A stretch of 64,000 nt of DNA, taken from the NCBI RefSeq assembly GCF_024171605.1, contig NZ_JALKAA010000003.1, forward strand, positions 496,001 to 560,000, given 5' to 3'. Source of the DNA: Pontibacter sp. HSC-36F09. GTDB lineage: Bacteria; Bacteroidota; Bacteroidia; Cytophagales; Hymenobacteraceae. The notes under the pieces are model-generated. The model saw only the letters and a list, made by a program, of their open reading frames with translations. It was not told the DNA's origin and made no database searches. Positions 1 to 9,068 of this stretch are shown piece by piece (the stretch's first letter is position 1; every line of letters begins with the position of its first letter). A program made the translations under genes and the position numbers.

Positions 1-1
1 C

Positions 2-814
2 GGTAAAACCATCATCATTACGGGCGGCAGTTCCGGTATAGGCGCAGCGGCGGCACGAAGCCTGCGACGGCAGGGGGCGCAGGTCGTGATTACGGGTCGT
101 TCCGGTGAAACCAAAAAGCTGGCCGAAGAGATAGGCTGCGACTATTACCTCGTGGATTACTCCCGGTTCGCGGAGGTGCGCGCTTTTGCCCGGGATCTGC
201 TGGCAGAATATCCCCGTATTGATGTGCTGGTCAACAACGTGGGCGGCATTATTGCTGACAGACGGATGACAGAAGACGGCCATGAAATGACATTGCAGGT
301 CAACCATTTATCAGGCTTTCTGCTCACACTACTGCTTCAGGAACGACTGGAGAGCTCCAAGGCAATCGTGATCAATACCTCCAGCGCTGCCAATCTCATG
401 GGCCGCGTGAACTTCGACGACCTCGAAAACCAGAAGAACTACAAAAGCATGTCGGCTTACGGAGCAGCCAAATTCATGAACATCCTGCATGCCATGGAAA
501 TCAGCCGGCGCTTTAGAGGCGTGTGGGCGGCTTCGTTTCATCCGGGGGTGGTCGGGACAGGTTTTGCGCGGGAAGGGGGCGGCCTGATCAGGTGGGCGTA
601 TGAAGGTTTGCTGGGGCGTTTCCTGATGATCTCCCCTGAGCAAGGAGCCGATACCCTGCTCTGGCTGATCAGCACTATGCCGGGCAAGGACTGGCAGGAT
701 GGGGAGTATTATTACAAACGCAGACCCGGTAGCCGAAATCCGCAAGTTAGCCCGGAACTGGCCGCTAAACTATGGGATGTTTCTGTGCAGCTGACCGGGA
801 CCGGAAAACAATAG
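2..814 (+). CDS. Short-chain dehydrogenase/reductase (5' end outside window)
   Basis: Classical SDR-fold NAD(P)-dependent oxidoreductase of the retinol-dehydrogenase/WWOX-like type; substrate unknown. The frame is open from base 2, and the glycine-rich cofactor motif TGGSSGIG lies just inside the window, so only a few N-terminal residues are missing. Further family marks are VLVNNVGG (the NNAG equivalent), the catalytic serine in INTSSAA and the active-site YGAAK (YxxxK). The end, GEYYYKRRPG followed by an LWDVS segment, is typical of retinol-dehydrogenase-like members. The next gene, another nucleotide-binding oxidoreductase, follows after 50 bp on the same strand, so the two may be co-transcribed. 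Family assignment is secure; the substrate cannot be read from sequence. Confidence 0.88.
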   Translation, partial: GKTIIITGGSSGIGAAAARSLRRQGAQVVITGRSGETKKLAEEIGCDYYLVDYSRFAEVRAFARDLLAEYPRIDVLVNNVGGIIADRRMTEDGHEMTLQVNHLSGFLLTLLLQERLESSKAIVINTSSAANLMGRVNFDDLENQKNYKSMSAYGAAKFMNILHAMEISRRFRGVWAASFHPGVVGTGFAREGGGLIRWAYEGLLGRFLMISPEQGADTLLWLISTMPGKDWQDGEYYYKRRPGSRNPQVSPELAAKLWDVSVQLTGTGKQ

Positions 815-864
815 CCCGTGTTGCAGGTATAGCAAGGTAAGTAATCAGATAAATAAAACATCCT

Positions 865-1533
865 ATGAAAACAGCACTCGTAATTGGCGCAACCGGCCTG
901 GTAGGAACGCAACTGGTACAGCAGCTACTGACAGACGAACGCTTCGGCAAAGTGACCGTGTTTGGCAGGCGTTCCCTAGGTATAGCCAACCCCAAACTGG
1001 AAGAGCACCTCATCGACTTCGACAAACCCGAATTGTGGCAGCACCTGGTGAAAGGCGATGTGTTTTTCTCCACGCTAGGCACGACGCTCAAGCAGGCAGG
1101 TGGTCAGAACGAACAGTACAAAGTAGACTACCACTACCAGTACAAGTTCGCCGAAGCAGCCGCTAAGAACGGTGTGCCGGCCTATGTGCTGGTTTCCTCA
1201 TCAGGCGCTAACAAGGATTCCATGATCTTCTATTCCCGCATGAAAGGCACGCTGGAGGAGAATGTGAAGAAGCTCGACTTCCAGAGCATCAGCATCATAC
1301 AGCCCGGCCTGCTGCACGGCGACCGCAAAGAGAGCCGCACCGGCGAGGAAGTAGCCTATAAGGTGATGCACTTTTTAGATAAAGTAGGTATAGCAGGCAA
1401 GTACAAACCCTACGAAGACAAGGTAGTGGCGAAAGCCATGATCAACGCAGGTATAGCCGCCCGGCCCGGCGTGCATACCTATACCTTAGGCAACATATTC
1501 AAGCTAGCTGAAAGAGAGCATTTGAGCCGGTAG
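865..1533 (+). CDS. NAD(P)H-binding oxidoreductase, atypical SDR (HTATIP2-like)
   Basis: A 222-residue Rossmann-fold protein beginning with the dinucleotide-binding motif GATGLVG at residues 8-14. VLVSSSGA occurs at the position of the SDR serine, and a tyrosine in FYSRMKG takes the YxxxK position. This arrangement matches the atypical or extended SDR group that includes HTATIP2 and the NAD(P)H-binding YwnB-type proteins. The role is probably reduction of a small carbonyl compound or a regulatory cofactor-sensing function. It lies 50 bp downstream of another SDR gene on the same strand, with one AGGTATAG word in the gap and four more within the reading frame or near its end. The substrate is unknown. 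Confidence 0.8.
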   Translation: MKTALVIGATGLVGTQLVQQLLTDERFGKVTVFGRRSLGIANPKLEEHLIDFDKPELWQHLVKGDVFFSTLGTTLKQAGGQNEQYKVDYHYQYKFAEAAAKNGVPAYVLVSSSGANKDSMIFYSRMKGTLEENVKKLDFQSISIIQPGLLHGDRKESRTGEEVAYKVMHFLDKVGIAGKYKPYEDKVVAKAMINAGIAARPGVHTYTLGNIFKLAEREHLSR

Positions 1534-1599
1534 GTGTGATAGAAGTGGCGCGAGTGTCCTTGATCGTGTCAACTATTGTAAGGCCTCTGGCCCAGTTAT

Positions 1600-1625
1600 A
1601 AGTAAGCTATAGGTATAGCTTACTT
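1600..1625. repeat. Perfect 12-bp inverted repeat built on AGGTATAG
   Basis: AAGTAAGCTATA at 1600-1611 is the exact reverse complement of TATAGCTTACTT at 1614-1625, with GG between them. The octamer at 1611-1618 spans the centre. No T-run follows on either strand, so this is unlikely to be an intrinsic terminator. Confidence 0.8.
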
Positions 1626-1723
1626 TGCTGTGTAGCTACAGCTAGTACAGGTATACCAAACTGAGTTGTTCTATAGCTTCGCCTGTGCGGCGGGCACTCA
1701 CTTTTTTCCTTGATGAAAAGAAA

Positions 1724-2089
1724 GAGGGCCCCTACCCCCAGTAAGCAAAAAAATCAAGACGATTTTAAACTCGCTGACCGCTCAGACACAAAATCGTCAA
1801 GAGTGCACCCGGCACTGCTTTCTGTTTCATAGTTACCGGGGCAAGTTACTCTTGCTATACCTGTCAGTGGTTTGTGATATCGACTACGAAGCTATACCTG
1901 TAAAGCAGTATCAACACAAGCTCCCCTCCTTGGACAAGGAGGGGCAAGGGTGGTTGGCCCAGGTATAGCAGAAAAGCTGCTGCAACTACGAAGCTATACC
2001 TGTAGATTACGAAGAAGCTGAAAAGTCCCCCTCTCGAGAGGGGCAGGGGGATGTTAATCGTGCACGACTCTTTTAGGGTAGGGGCCCTC
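1724..2089. repeat. Possible miniature element bounded by a 14-bp inverted repeat
   Basis: GAGGGCCCCTACCC at 1724-1737 is the exact reverse complement of 2076-2089. Inside are GACGATTTT (1758-1766) pairing with AAAATCGTC (1790-1798), a 10-bp hairpin at 1923-1944 (CCCCTCCTTG, loop GA), a 16-bp palindrome at 2028-2043, and a 20-bp direct repeat at 1883-1902 and 1985-2004 that contains GCTATACCTG. Nested hairpins and end repeats without coding capacity suggest a REP or MITE-like non-autonomous repeat. That identity is inference; the repeats themselves are read directly. Confidence 0.5.
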
Positions 2090-2407
2090 AATAAAAGGAG
2101 AAGGCTGGGATGAGGCTAATTTCCTAGAACGCCTATACCTGTGAATAGGCGATTACAGGCTCCACTTCTGCCATCTGTTGAGGGGTATCCTAACCCGCGT
2201 TTACAATCTTTCATAATTCGGAGATTAGGAAATCCCCTACAGCTAACTATCGGATTGATCAATCCGATAGATCAATTGCTCAAGTTGATGGTATTAGGTG
2301 TAGGACGTCTCCTTTAATGAAGTACAGGTATTTTATACATTATTAAAAGGTCAAGATTTTCGGATACTCCTCCTGATTCCTTAACCTTTACATTTCCTTT
2401 CCTTAAT

Positions 2408-2436
2408 ATTGGGGTAACCTGCCCGGAATAGCTTTG
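2408..2436 (+). promoter_or_regulatory. Bacteroidota-type promoter for the SusC-like gene
   Basis: TAGCTTTG at 2429-2436 matches the Bacteroidota -7 consensus TAnnTTTG. A TTG at about 2408-2410 sits about 18 bp upstream, close to where the -33 element belongs. The TTG at 2434 lies in the -7 box, so it cannot be the start codon; the ATG at 2464 is preferred. Confidence 0.6.
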
Positions 2437-2463
2437 CGACCAGATAAACCAACATCTTTCGCT

Positions 2464-5400
2464 ATGCTATTAAGAACTTTTACACTTTTAAAACGGCAAC
2501 TTCCTGCCTTGTTGCTCCTGCTGCTTTGCTGTCAGGTGGCCGTGGCACAATCGCTGTCCATTCAGGGCAAAGTAACCGACGAACAGGGCTCAGGACTGCC
2601 GGGAGCCAGTGTGGCCGTGAAGGGCACGACTAATGGCACAATCACCGATGGAAATGGCAATTACAAACTAAGTGTCCGCAACCAGGACGATGTGCTGGTG
2701 GTGTCCTTTATCGGGTACCTCGCGCAGGAACTGCCTGTCGGAAGCAAGGATTTTATCAACATCCAGCTGCAGCCCAATCAGAATCAGCTGAACGAAGTAG
2801 TGGTAACCGCCTTAGGTATAGAGCGGGAAGAGAAGGCCCTGGGGTATGCTACCCAAACAGTTAGCGGCGAAAGCCTTACCAACGCTCGCTCCAATAACTT
2901 TGCAAGCGCTCTTTCCGGTAAAGTGGCAGGTCTGAGCCTGGTGTCTCCTGGTTCAGGGCCAGTAAACTCTACACGCATATCGCTGCGCGGGGATAACTCG
3001 CTGGATCCTAATGGCAATAATGCACTGATCATACTGGATGGTGTGCCGCTCAATAGCGGAATGACCAGTTCAGGAGTTGACAATGCCTATGGGGCAGGCT
3101 CAGGGAATGATATCCCGGTGGACTTTGGTAACGGCATTGCGGATATCAACCCCGACGATATTGAAAGCATCACCGTGCTGAAAGGACCGAGCGCGGCCGC
3201 GCTCTATGGCAGCCGTGCCGCCAACGGCGTACTGATCATCACCACCAAATCCGGCACCAACAGGAAAAAAGGCCTGGGCGTGACGGTGAACTCCAACTTC
3301 AGCTTTAACGATGTGCTGCAGTGGCCGGATTACCAGTATGAGTATGGGCAGGGAACGCATGAGCTGGACAAGAACGGAAAGCCCGTTTACTCCTACCACG
3401 TGTCAGAGGACAGCAAGAATACAGGCAGTACCAGTAGCGCCTATGGTCCTAAGTTTGACGGACAGTACTTCTACCAGTATGATCCCACCCTGGAGGGGCA
3501 ATCGGCTGAGCGCCAGTTGTGGAGACCCTACAAAGACAATATCAAAGGCTTCTTTAGAACAGGTTCTACCATTACGAACAGTGTAGCCGTGGATGGCGGC
3601 AATGACCGTGGTTCGGCACGCGCCTCCCTGACGCATTCTAAGAACGAGTGGATCATGCCCAACACCGGATTTGAGCGCATGACGGCCGCTCTGAGCTTGA
3701 ACTACAACGTGTCGGATAAGCTGAAGCTGAACTCAAAAATTAACTTCACGCACAAGAAAAGCGACAACCTGCCCGGCACCGGCTACAGTAACCAGTCGAT
3801 TGCCTACTTCATGATCTTCCAGAACCCGAACGTGGATCTGGCCTGGTACGAGCCAAGATGGAAAGCGGGCAAAGAGCAGCTGGAACAGATTCACCCGTTT
3901 AGCTCTTACATCGACAACCCCTATGTGATCGCCTACGAGATGACCAATGCCATGAATAACTATTCTACGGTGGGTAATCTCTCGGCTACTTATGAGTTCT
4001 CTCCGAAGTTTGACCTGCTGGTGCGCTCTGCGCTTACGACAAGACAGGAGGACCGGGCGCAGCGCCGTCCATTTGACACGGCCAACTTTCCGCTCGGTTA
4101 CTACAAGGAGCAGAACATCTTCGACTATGAGATCAATAACGACTTCCTGGTTACTTACAAAGATAAGATAGGTAGCGATATTGATATCAGGACTTCATTT
4201 GGCGGCAACGCCAGACGTGAAAAATACAGACTGACAAACGGGGTGATTGATGGCCTGGTGATCCCAGCGGTATACAAACTCTCCAACGGCCTCAGCAACC
4301 CGATGATGACAACAAACCACTCAAACAAGCACGTGAACAGCTTGTATGGTCTGGCCACCTTCTCTTATCAGGACAAAGTATTTGTGGACGTGACGGGCCG
4401 TAACGACTGGTCATCTACGCTGCCGGTACAAAACAATTCCTTTTTCTATCCTTCCATCAGCTCCAGCTTTATACTGAGCGATATCTTGACGTTGCCGCGC
4501 CAGGTGTCTTATGCCAAGCTGAGGCTTTCCGCGGCGAAAGTGGGTAACGATACAAGCCCTTACAGGACTAGAAAATACTACGGACAGAGCGACTTTGCAG
4601 CCTCTGGCTCGGTGCCTACTACACTACACAACAAGGACTTCAAGCCAGAGCTTACCACCAGCTATGAGGCCGGCCTGGAATACAGGTTGTTCCAGGGGCG
4701 CCTGGGCATGGACATTACTCTCTATCAAAGCTTTACGGAAAACCAGATTCTGGAAATCCCGCTCGACCCTACTACAGGCTATAGCAGGGCTGTAATGAAC
4801 GCCGGAAAGGTGCGCAACCAGGGTGTAGAACTGATGGTGAACGCCACGCCTATAGAAAGAAGCGGTTTCCGCTGGAATACGTCTGTGGTATGGTCTAAGA
4901 ACGACAACAAGGTAATGGAGCTGGCGGAGGACCTCGGAACCGATCAACAGGTGCTGCACATGGGCGGCCAGGCAAGCATCATCGCTAAAGTGGGCGGAAG
5001 CACAGGCGACATCTACGGCTTTGGCTTTGTAAGAAGCCCCGACGGACAAATCGTGTACGACAAGGCAGGCCTGCCGGCTTACCCTGCTGAAACGCAGTAC
5101 ATCGGCAATGCCTACGCTGACTGGAAGGCCGGTTTCAACAACGAATTCACCTACAAAAACTTCCGGTTCAATGTATTGCTTGATGGCCAGTACGGCGGCA
5201 TCATTTACTCCCAGACGCACCATAAAATGGCGGAACAAGGCAAGTTGAAAAGCACGCTGATGGGCCGCGAGGATGGTTTCATTATAGGCGATGGCGTAGT
5301 GGACAACGGCGACGGCACTTTCTCGCCAAACACAGTAAAAGTAAAGCCTCAGGCCTACTACACACGCTACTATCGTCGCGCCAACTTGGAGTCTAACTCC

Positions 5401-5655
5401 TTCGATGCTTCCTTCCTGAAGCTGCGTGAAGTGCGCATGGAGTATAATCTGCCAAAAACGCTGCTCGCTAAGACCAGGTTTATCAACGGGGCCAGTGTGG
5501 CTCTCTACGGTCGTGACCTGGCCATGATTTCCAAGTTCCCGATCTTCGATCCGGAGACGGCTGCACTGAATGGTGGTACCATTATGCCTGGAGTGGAAAT
5601 GGGGCAGATGCCCTCTACCAGAACCTTCGGTATGAATGTTACCCTGCAACTTTAA
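2464..5655 (+). CDS. SusC/RagA-family TonB-linked outer membrane protein
   Basis: TonB-dependent outer membrane transporter of about 1063 residues, a normal size for the family. The order is a signal peptide (hydrophobic LPALLLLLLCC stretch ending in AVAQ), a carboxypeptidase-regulatory-like domain (GKVTDEQGSGLPGASVAVKG, about residues 35-105), then a plug domain with NEVVVTALG and the SusC hallmark ITVLKGPSAAALYGSRAANG, then a long barrel ending in NVTLQL. The ATG at 2464 was chosen over an upstream TTG at 2434, which overlaps the promoter. A SusD-type lipoprotein follows after 69 bp, forming the usual importer pair; two secreted phosphoesterase-fold proteins lie downstream. The ligand is not stated by the sequence, but a phosphorylated compound is the best contextual guess. 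Confidence 0.95.
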   Translation: MLLRTFTLLKRQLPALLLLLLCCQVAVAQSLSIQGKVTDEQGSGLPGASVAVKGTTNGTITDGNGNYKLSVRNQDDVLVVSFIGYLAQELPVGSKDFINIQLQPNQNQLNEVVVTALGIEREEKALGYATQTVSGESLTNARSNNFASALSGKVAGLSLVSPGSGPVNSTRISLRGDNSLDPNGNNALIILDGVPLNSGMTSSGVDNAYGAGSGNDIPVDFGNGIADINPDDIESITVLKGPSAAALYGSRAANGVLIITTKSGTNRKKGLGVTVNSNFSFNDVLQWPDYQYEYGQGTHELDKNGKPVYSYHVSEDSKNTGSTSSAYGPKFDGQYFYQYDPTLEGQSAERQLWRPYKDNIKGFFRTGSTITNSVAVDGGNDRGSARASLTHSKNEWIMPNTGFERMTAALSLNYNVSDKLKLNSKINFTHKKSDNLPGTGYSNQSIAYFMIFQNPNVDLAWYEPRWKAGKEQLEQIHPFSSYIDNPYVIAYEMTNAMNNYSTVGNLSATYEFSPKFDLLVRSALTTRQEDRAQRRPFDTANFPLGYYKEQNIFDYEINNDFLVTYKDKIGSDIDIRTSFGGNARREKYRLTNGVIDGLVIPAVYKLSNGLSNPMMTTNHSNKHVNSLYGLATFSYQDKVFVDVTGRNDWSSTLPVQNNSFFYPSISSSFILSDILTLPRQVSYAKLRLSAAKVGNDTSPYRTRKYYGQSDFAASGSVPTTLHNKDFKPELTTSYEAGLEYRLFQGRLGMDITLYQSFTENQILEIPLDPTTGYSRAVMNAGKVRNQGVELMVNATPIERSGFRWNTSVVWSKNDNKVMELAEDLGTDQQVLHMGGQASIIAKVGGSTGDIYGFGFVRSPDGQIVYDKAGLPAYPAETQYIGNAYADWKAGFNNEFTYKNFRFNVLLDGQYGGIIYSQTHHKMAEQGKLKSTLMGREDGFIIGDGVVDNGDGTFSPNTVKVKPQAYYTRYYRRANLESNSFDASFLKLREVRMEYNLPKTLLAKTRFINGASVALYGRDLAMISKFPIFDPETAALNGGTIMPGVEMGQMPSTRTFGMNVTLQL

Positions 5656-5724
5656 TTTGAATTCCTAAAAGATAGCCTGGGCCGGCCTGGGATTCTCAGG
5701 CCGGCTTCCCAAATTTTCAAAGCA

Positions 5725-7167
5725 ATGACAAAACGTATAAATAAATTTCTGGCAGTGCTGGTTGTCCTGACCTGCCTTAATTCTTCCTGTACCGACGACT
5801 TCGAGGAGATCAACATCAACCCGAACCTCATCGAAAAAATCAGCCCAGGCACATTGCTCAACCCGATCATTTATGAGGTGTCGAGCTTTAACGCCACCCG
5901 GAGCAATTCCTTCACGTTTGATCTGATGCAGGTAGCACTGCCATACCCGAGCGCATCCGGTGGCGTGCACCGTTATGACATCGGGGAGAGCGCCGGCAAC
6001 TCGACCTGGAACACTTACTACCGCTGGCTTGCCAATATCAAGGAAATGCAGGCGGCAGCTGTAGCGGCAGAAGATCCTAACTACGAGGCGATTGCCCTTA
6101 CCCTGAATGCCTGGGTATACTCGCTGTTGACAGACTCCTTCGGGGATGTGCCCATGGATGACGCATCGCGTGGTGATGAAAAAATTTTCTACCCTGCCTT
6201 CAATACACAGCAGGAGGTTTATACCAAAATACTGGCTGACCTGGAGCGGGCAAACATCCTCTACAGCACTTCCAGAGGTATGGTGTACGGCACGGATATT
6301 CTCTATGGCAACAACGTAACGAACTGGCAGCGCTTCACCAACTCACTGCGCCTCCGCCTGCTGCTCCGGGTATCTAACAAGTCAGAGATGAATGCAGTGG
6401 CCGGCCTGGCCGAGATCATCAACAACCCGGAGGCAAACCCGGTGTTTACCAGCAACGAACAGGCGGCGATCCTTAAAATTACGGGCATCCCACCGATGAT
6501 ATCGCCGTGGGGCCGTGCCGTTGACTTTAGAACAGGCCGTGCTGCCTCTGCTTTCTTTATCGACAATCTGAACGCGTTGAATGATCCGCGCCGTCCGAAG
6601 TTCTTTGGAGAGGCAACGTTAACAGACGGCAAAACCAAGGTGGGTTACAAGGGCATTCCGAGTGGTTTTGACAGCAACAGTGCCCAGTTCGATTTCTCTC
6701 CATCCAGTCCGAACATCGCCTTGGTGACTGCACCAATGATTGCGGTCATGATGAGTTATGCCGAGGTGGAATTCATCAAGGCTGAGCTGGCGCAGAAAGG
6801 CATTGCCGGTGCCGATGCGCAGTCGCACTACGAAAGAGGCGTAAAGGCTGCCATTGCGCAGTGGGGTGCCGAAGTGCCGGCCGATTACTTTGAAAATCCG
6901 GCCGCTGCTTACGATGGCTCCCTGGAGCGCATTATGCTGCAGAAGTACCTGGCATTGTACTTCACGGATTACCAGCAGTGGTTTGAGTACCGCCGCACAG
7001 GCCTGCCCGTGTTGCCTAAAATGGAAGGTATGATGAACAACCAGCAAGTGCCGGTGCGTTTCCGCTACCCAGCCAACGTGCAGCAGATGAACGGCGAGAA
7101 CTACAAAAAAGCCGTGGAGCGTATGGGCGGCGACGATATTAACACCAAAGTTTGGTGGGAAAAGTAA
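5725..7167 (+). CDS. SusD/RagB-family nutrient-binding lipoprotein
   Basis: Surface lipoprotein of 480 residues that caps the SusC-type transporter. A type II signal peptide is seen: basic MTKRINK, a hydrophobic core, then a lipobox ending LNSSC with the lipidated cysteine near residue 23, followed by acidic DDFEEIN, which resembles a surface-export tail. The body is alpha-helical and TPR-like, with NAWVYSLLTDSFGDVP, WQRFTNSLRLRLLLR and the C-terminal QKYLALYFTDYQQWFEYRRTG typical of the SusD-like group 2 (SusD_RagB_2). It follows its SusC partner by 69 bp, and the two are surely co-transcribed. A weak hairpin follows it, so the downstream phosphoesterase may be transcribed partly by read-through. 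Confidence 0.94.
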   Translation: MTKRINKFLAVLVVLTCLNSSCTDDFEEININPNLIEKISPGTLLNPIIYEVSSFNATRSNSFTFDLMQVALPYPSASGGVHRYDIGESAGNSTWNTYYRWLANIKEMQAAAVAAEDPNYEAIALTLNAWVYSLLTDSFGDVPMDDASRGDEKIFYPAFNTQQEVYTKILADLERANILYSTSRGMVYGTDILYGNNVTNWQRFTNSLRLRLLLRVSNKSEMNAVAGLAEIINNPEANPVFTSNEQAAILKITGIPPMISPWGRAVDFRTGRAASAFFIDNLNALNDPRRPKFFGEATLTDGKTKVGYKGIPSGFDSNSAQFDFSPSSPNIALVTAPMIAVMMSYAEVEFIKAELAQKGIAGADAQSHYERGVKAAIAQWGAEVPADYFENPAAAYDGSLERIMLQKYLALYFTDYQQWFEYRRTGLPVLPKMEGMMNNQQVPVRFRYPANVQQMNGENYKKAVERMGGDDINTKVWWEK

Positions 7168-7190
7168 GCCTACAAAAGCTATGAAAACAG

Positions 7191-7226
7191 GGAGTCGTTG
7201 CTCGTACTGGGCGCGACTCCTTTTAT
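7191..7226 (+). terminator. Weak terminator-like hairpin after the SusD gene
   Basis: GGAGTCG at 7191-7197 pairs with CGACTCC at 7214-7220, and TTTTAT follows. The loop is 16 nt, so termination would be weak; it may act as an attenuating hairpin between the SusC/SusD pair and the phosphoesterase gene. Confidence 0.4.
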
Positions 7227-7258
7227 AATTGAAACAACCATTTCAGACTGATTTAAAA

Positions 7259-8782
7259 ATGTCTCAGAAAAGAAGATCCTTCCTTAAATCCCTCGGCCTG
7301 GCAGGTATGGGCCTGACGCTGGCACCTAGTATCCTGCAGGCCAAACCCGCTATACCTGTCCGCGGCAAAGACCTGAGCACCGTAACCCTGAGCGGCAAGG
7401 TATACGCCAACGGAAAAGGGATAGCCGGCGTATCTGTAACCGACGGCATTAATGTGGTGACCACCGACTCGGCTGGCCGCTACGAACTCCTCAGCAATGC
7501 TACCGCTGACTTTGTATACCTGTCCATACCGCGCGGCTACGAGTTCGAAAACGAAAAGAGCATTACCCGTTTCTACAAAAGAATTGTACCGCAGCGGGGA
7601 CGTTTCAAAGCGGACTTCGAGCTGAAGCGCCTGGCGCAGGACGACACGCAGCACAACTTCGTGGTATGGGCCGACCCGCAAATCATCTCAAAAGCAGACG
7701 CGGAGCAGCTGAAGCGCGAGTCAGCGCCTGACTTGAAAGCGCTGGTCAGCAGTTATCCAAAAGACACCCTTTTTCACGGCATTGGCTGCGGTGACCTGGT
7801 GTGGGACAAGTTTGAGCTTTTCGACGACTATCAGGAGGCGCTGGCCATAGCCGGTATCCCTTTCTTCCAGGTGATCGGCAACCACGATATGAACCTGGAT
7901 GCTCGTACTGACGAAGGCTCAACCGAAAAATTCAAGGAGCTGTTCGGGCCAACCTATTATTCCTTCAACAGGGGAGAGGTGCATTATGTGGTGTTGGATG
8001 ATGTATTCTTTATCGGCACGGCCAAGAAATACATTGGTTACCTGACGGAGCGGCAGCTGGCGTGGCTGGAACAGGATCTGGCGACTGTAAAGCCCGGTTC
8101 AACGGTGGTAGTTAGCTTGCACATACCGGCCTATACCCGCCAGCATGAGCGTAATAAAGAGAAAGAGCCATCCTTGGGCGGTGTGGTGTCGAACCGTAAA
8201 GAATTATACCGTCTGCTGCAGCCATACAAAGCGCACATCATGTCGGGCCATACCCATTTCAACGAAAAGATCTTTGAGGGCGACAATATCATCGAGCACG
8301 TACACGGTACCATCTGCGGAGCCTGGTGGACCGGCCCGATCTGCTACGACGGTACGCCGAGCGGCTATGGCGTATATGAGGTGAAGGGTAGCGAATTGCA
8401 GTGGTACTACAAATCGACGGGACTGCCGCGCGAGCACCAGCTGCGGGTATACCCGGTAGGGGCTATGACCGCAAAGCCGGAGCAGGTGGCTGTGAACGTC
8501 TGGAACTGGGACCCAAGCTGGAAAGTGGAGTGGCTGGAAGACGGCAAGCGCATGGGCGAAATGACTCGTGAAACCGGGCTGGATCCTTTGTCAGTAGAGC
8601 TGCATGAAGGAGCTGCTAAACCTTCCAAGCACAAATGGGTGGAGCCACAGCCAACTGATCACCTGTTCTTTGCCAAACCATCAGTTGGAGCCACCTCCTT
8701 TGCCGTGCAGGCAACCGATCGTTTCGGAAATGTATACAGGGATGAAGTGAAACTTGCCAGGCCGGAAAGTGCCGTTCGCTAG
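7259..8782 (+). CDS. Tat-exported calcineurin-like phosphoesterase
   Basis: Secreted metallophosphoesterase of 507 residues. The ATG at 7259 gives MSQKRRSFLK, a twin-arginine signal, followed by a hydrophobic stretch and a cleavage region near ILQAKPA. An N-terminal carboxypeptidase-regulatory-like beta domain (SGKVYANGKGIAGVSV, about residues 40-110) precedes the catalytic domain, with metal-ligand motifs WADPQI, GCGDLVWDKFE, GNHDMN, SLHIPAY and SGHTHFNEK. A C-terminal beta domain completes the MetallophosN-Metallophos-MetallophosC order. It sits 91 bp downstream of the SusD gene, and a second secreted phosphodiesterase-fold protein follows, which supports extracytoplasmic phosphate-ester hydrolysis. 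The natural substrate is unknown. One CTATACCT word lies in the signal-peptide region. Confidence 0.92.
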   Translation: MSQKRRSFLKSLGLAGMGLTLAPSILQAKPAIPVRGKDLSTVTLSGKVYANGKGIAGVSVTDGINVVTTDSAGRYELLSNATADFVYLSIPRGYEFENEKSITRFYKRIVPQRGRFKADFELKRLAQDDTQHNFVVWADPQIISKADAEQLKRESAPDLKALVSSYPKDTLFHGIGCGDLVWDKFELFDDYQEALAIAGIPFFQVIGNHDMNLDARTDEGSTEKFKELFGPTYYSFNRGEVHYVVLDDVFFIGTAKKYIGYLTERQLAWLEQDLATVKPGSTVVVSLHIPAYTRQHERNKEKEPSLGGVVSNRKELYRLLQPYKAHIMSGHTHFNEKIFEGDNIIEHVHGTICGAWWTGPICYDGTPSGYGVYEVKGSELQWYYKSTGLPREHQLRVYPVGAMTAKPEQVAVNVWNWDPSWKVEWLEDGKRMGEMTRETGLDPLSVELHEGAAKPSKHKWVEPQPTDHLFFAKPSVGATSFAVQATDRFGNVYRDEVKLARPESAVR

Positions 8783-9068
8783 GTATAGATTTTTGCCAGG
8801 TATAGCTTGTATTGTCTCTTACCAGGTATAGCCTCTCACTGAAGCAGGTATAGCAATTTGCCTGACCAAGTATAGCATGCAGGTGCCAGAACTCTTTTGG
8901 GGTTCTGGCACATTTGTTTGGAATCCGGTAGAGTCTGAGGCTAGTCGCTACAGGTATCAGGTTGCGGGTTCCGGCTTACGCCAAGCTATACCTGAAAAGA
9001 GCAGGCCAGAAGCTGCGACCGCACCAACAGATCGTTATATTTACGAAACTATACCTTTAGCTATACCT
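8781..9068. repeat. Cluster of eight AGGTATAG-type words
   Basis: Four exact direct copies (8781-8788, 8798-8805, 8824-8831, 8846-8853) and one variant, AAGTATAG (8868-8875), are followed by three inverted copies, CTATACCT (8986-8993, 9049-9056, 9061-9068). The first begins at the stop of the phosphoesterase gene and the last abuts the next start codon. The spacing is irregular (17 to 26 bp between the first copies), unlike a CRISPR or a satellite. Confidence 0.85.

Larger units (their letters stand above)
1534..2463. other. Gene-free, repeat-rich spacer of about 930 bp
   Basis: I see no credible gene here. A 75-codon minus-strand frame at 1864-2091 is made of hairpin sequences and is not supported. 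The spacer holds seven exact AGGTATAG/CTATACCT words, several perfect hairpins, a 20-bp direct repeat and a 14-bp inverted pair enclosing about 366 bp. The right end carries the promoter of the SusC-type gene. Confidence 0.75.

Noticed and set aside
1864..2091. A 75-codon frame on the minus strand in the spacer
   Set aside because: It is composed of hairpin and octamer repeat sequence; such frames are a common misannotation over Bacteroidota repeats.
2434..2463. TTG start codon at 2434 for the SusC-type gene
   Set aside because: The codon is part of the TAGCTTTG -7 promoter box, so it lies upstream of the transcript. The ATG at 2464 begins a proper signal peptide.
4624..5649. A 341-codon open frame on the minus strand within the SusC-type gene
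   Set aside because: It lies wholly antisense to a well-supported transporter gene, has no family match that I see, and is a by-product of codon bias.
8781..9068. A CRISPR array in the octamer cluster
   Set aside because: The repeat is only 8-10 bp, spacers vary from about 9 to 113 bp, orientation changes, and no cas gene is near.
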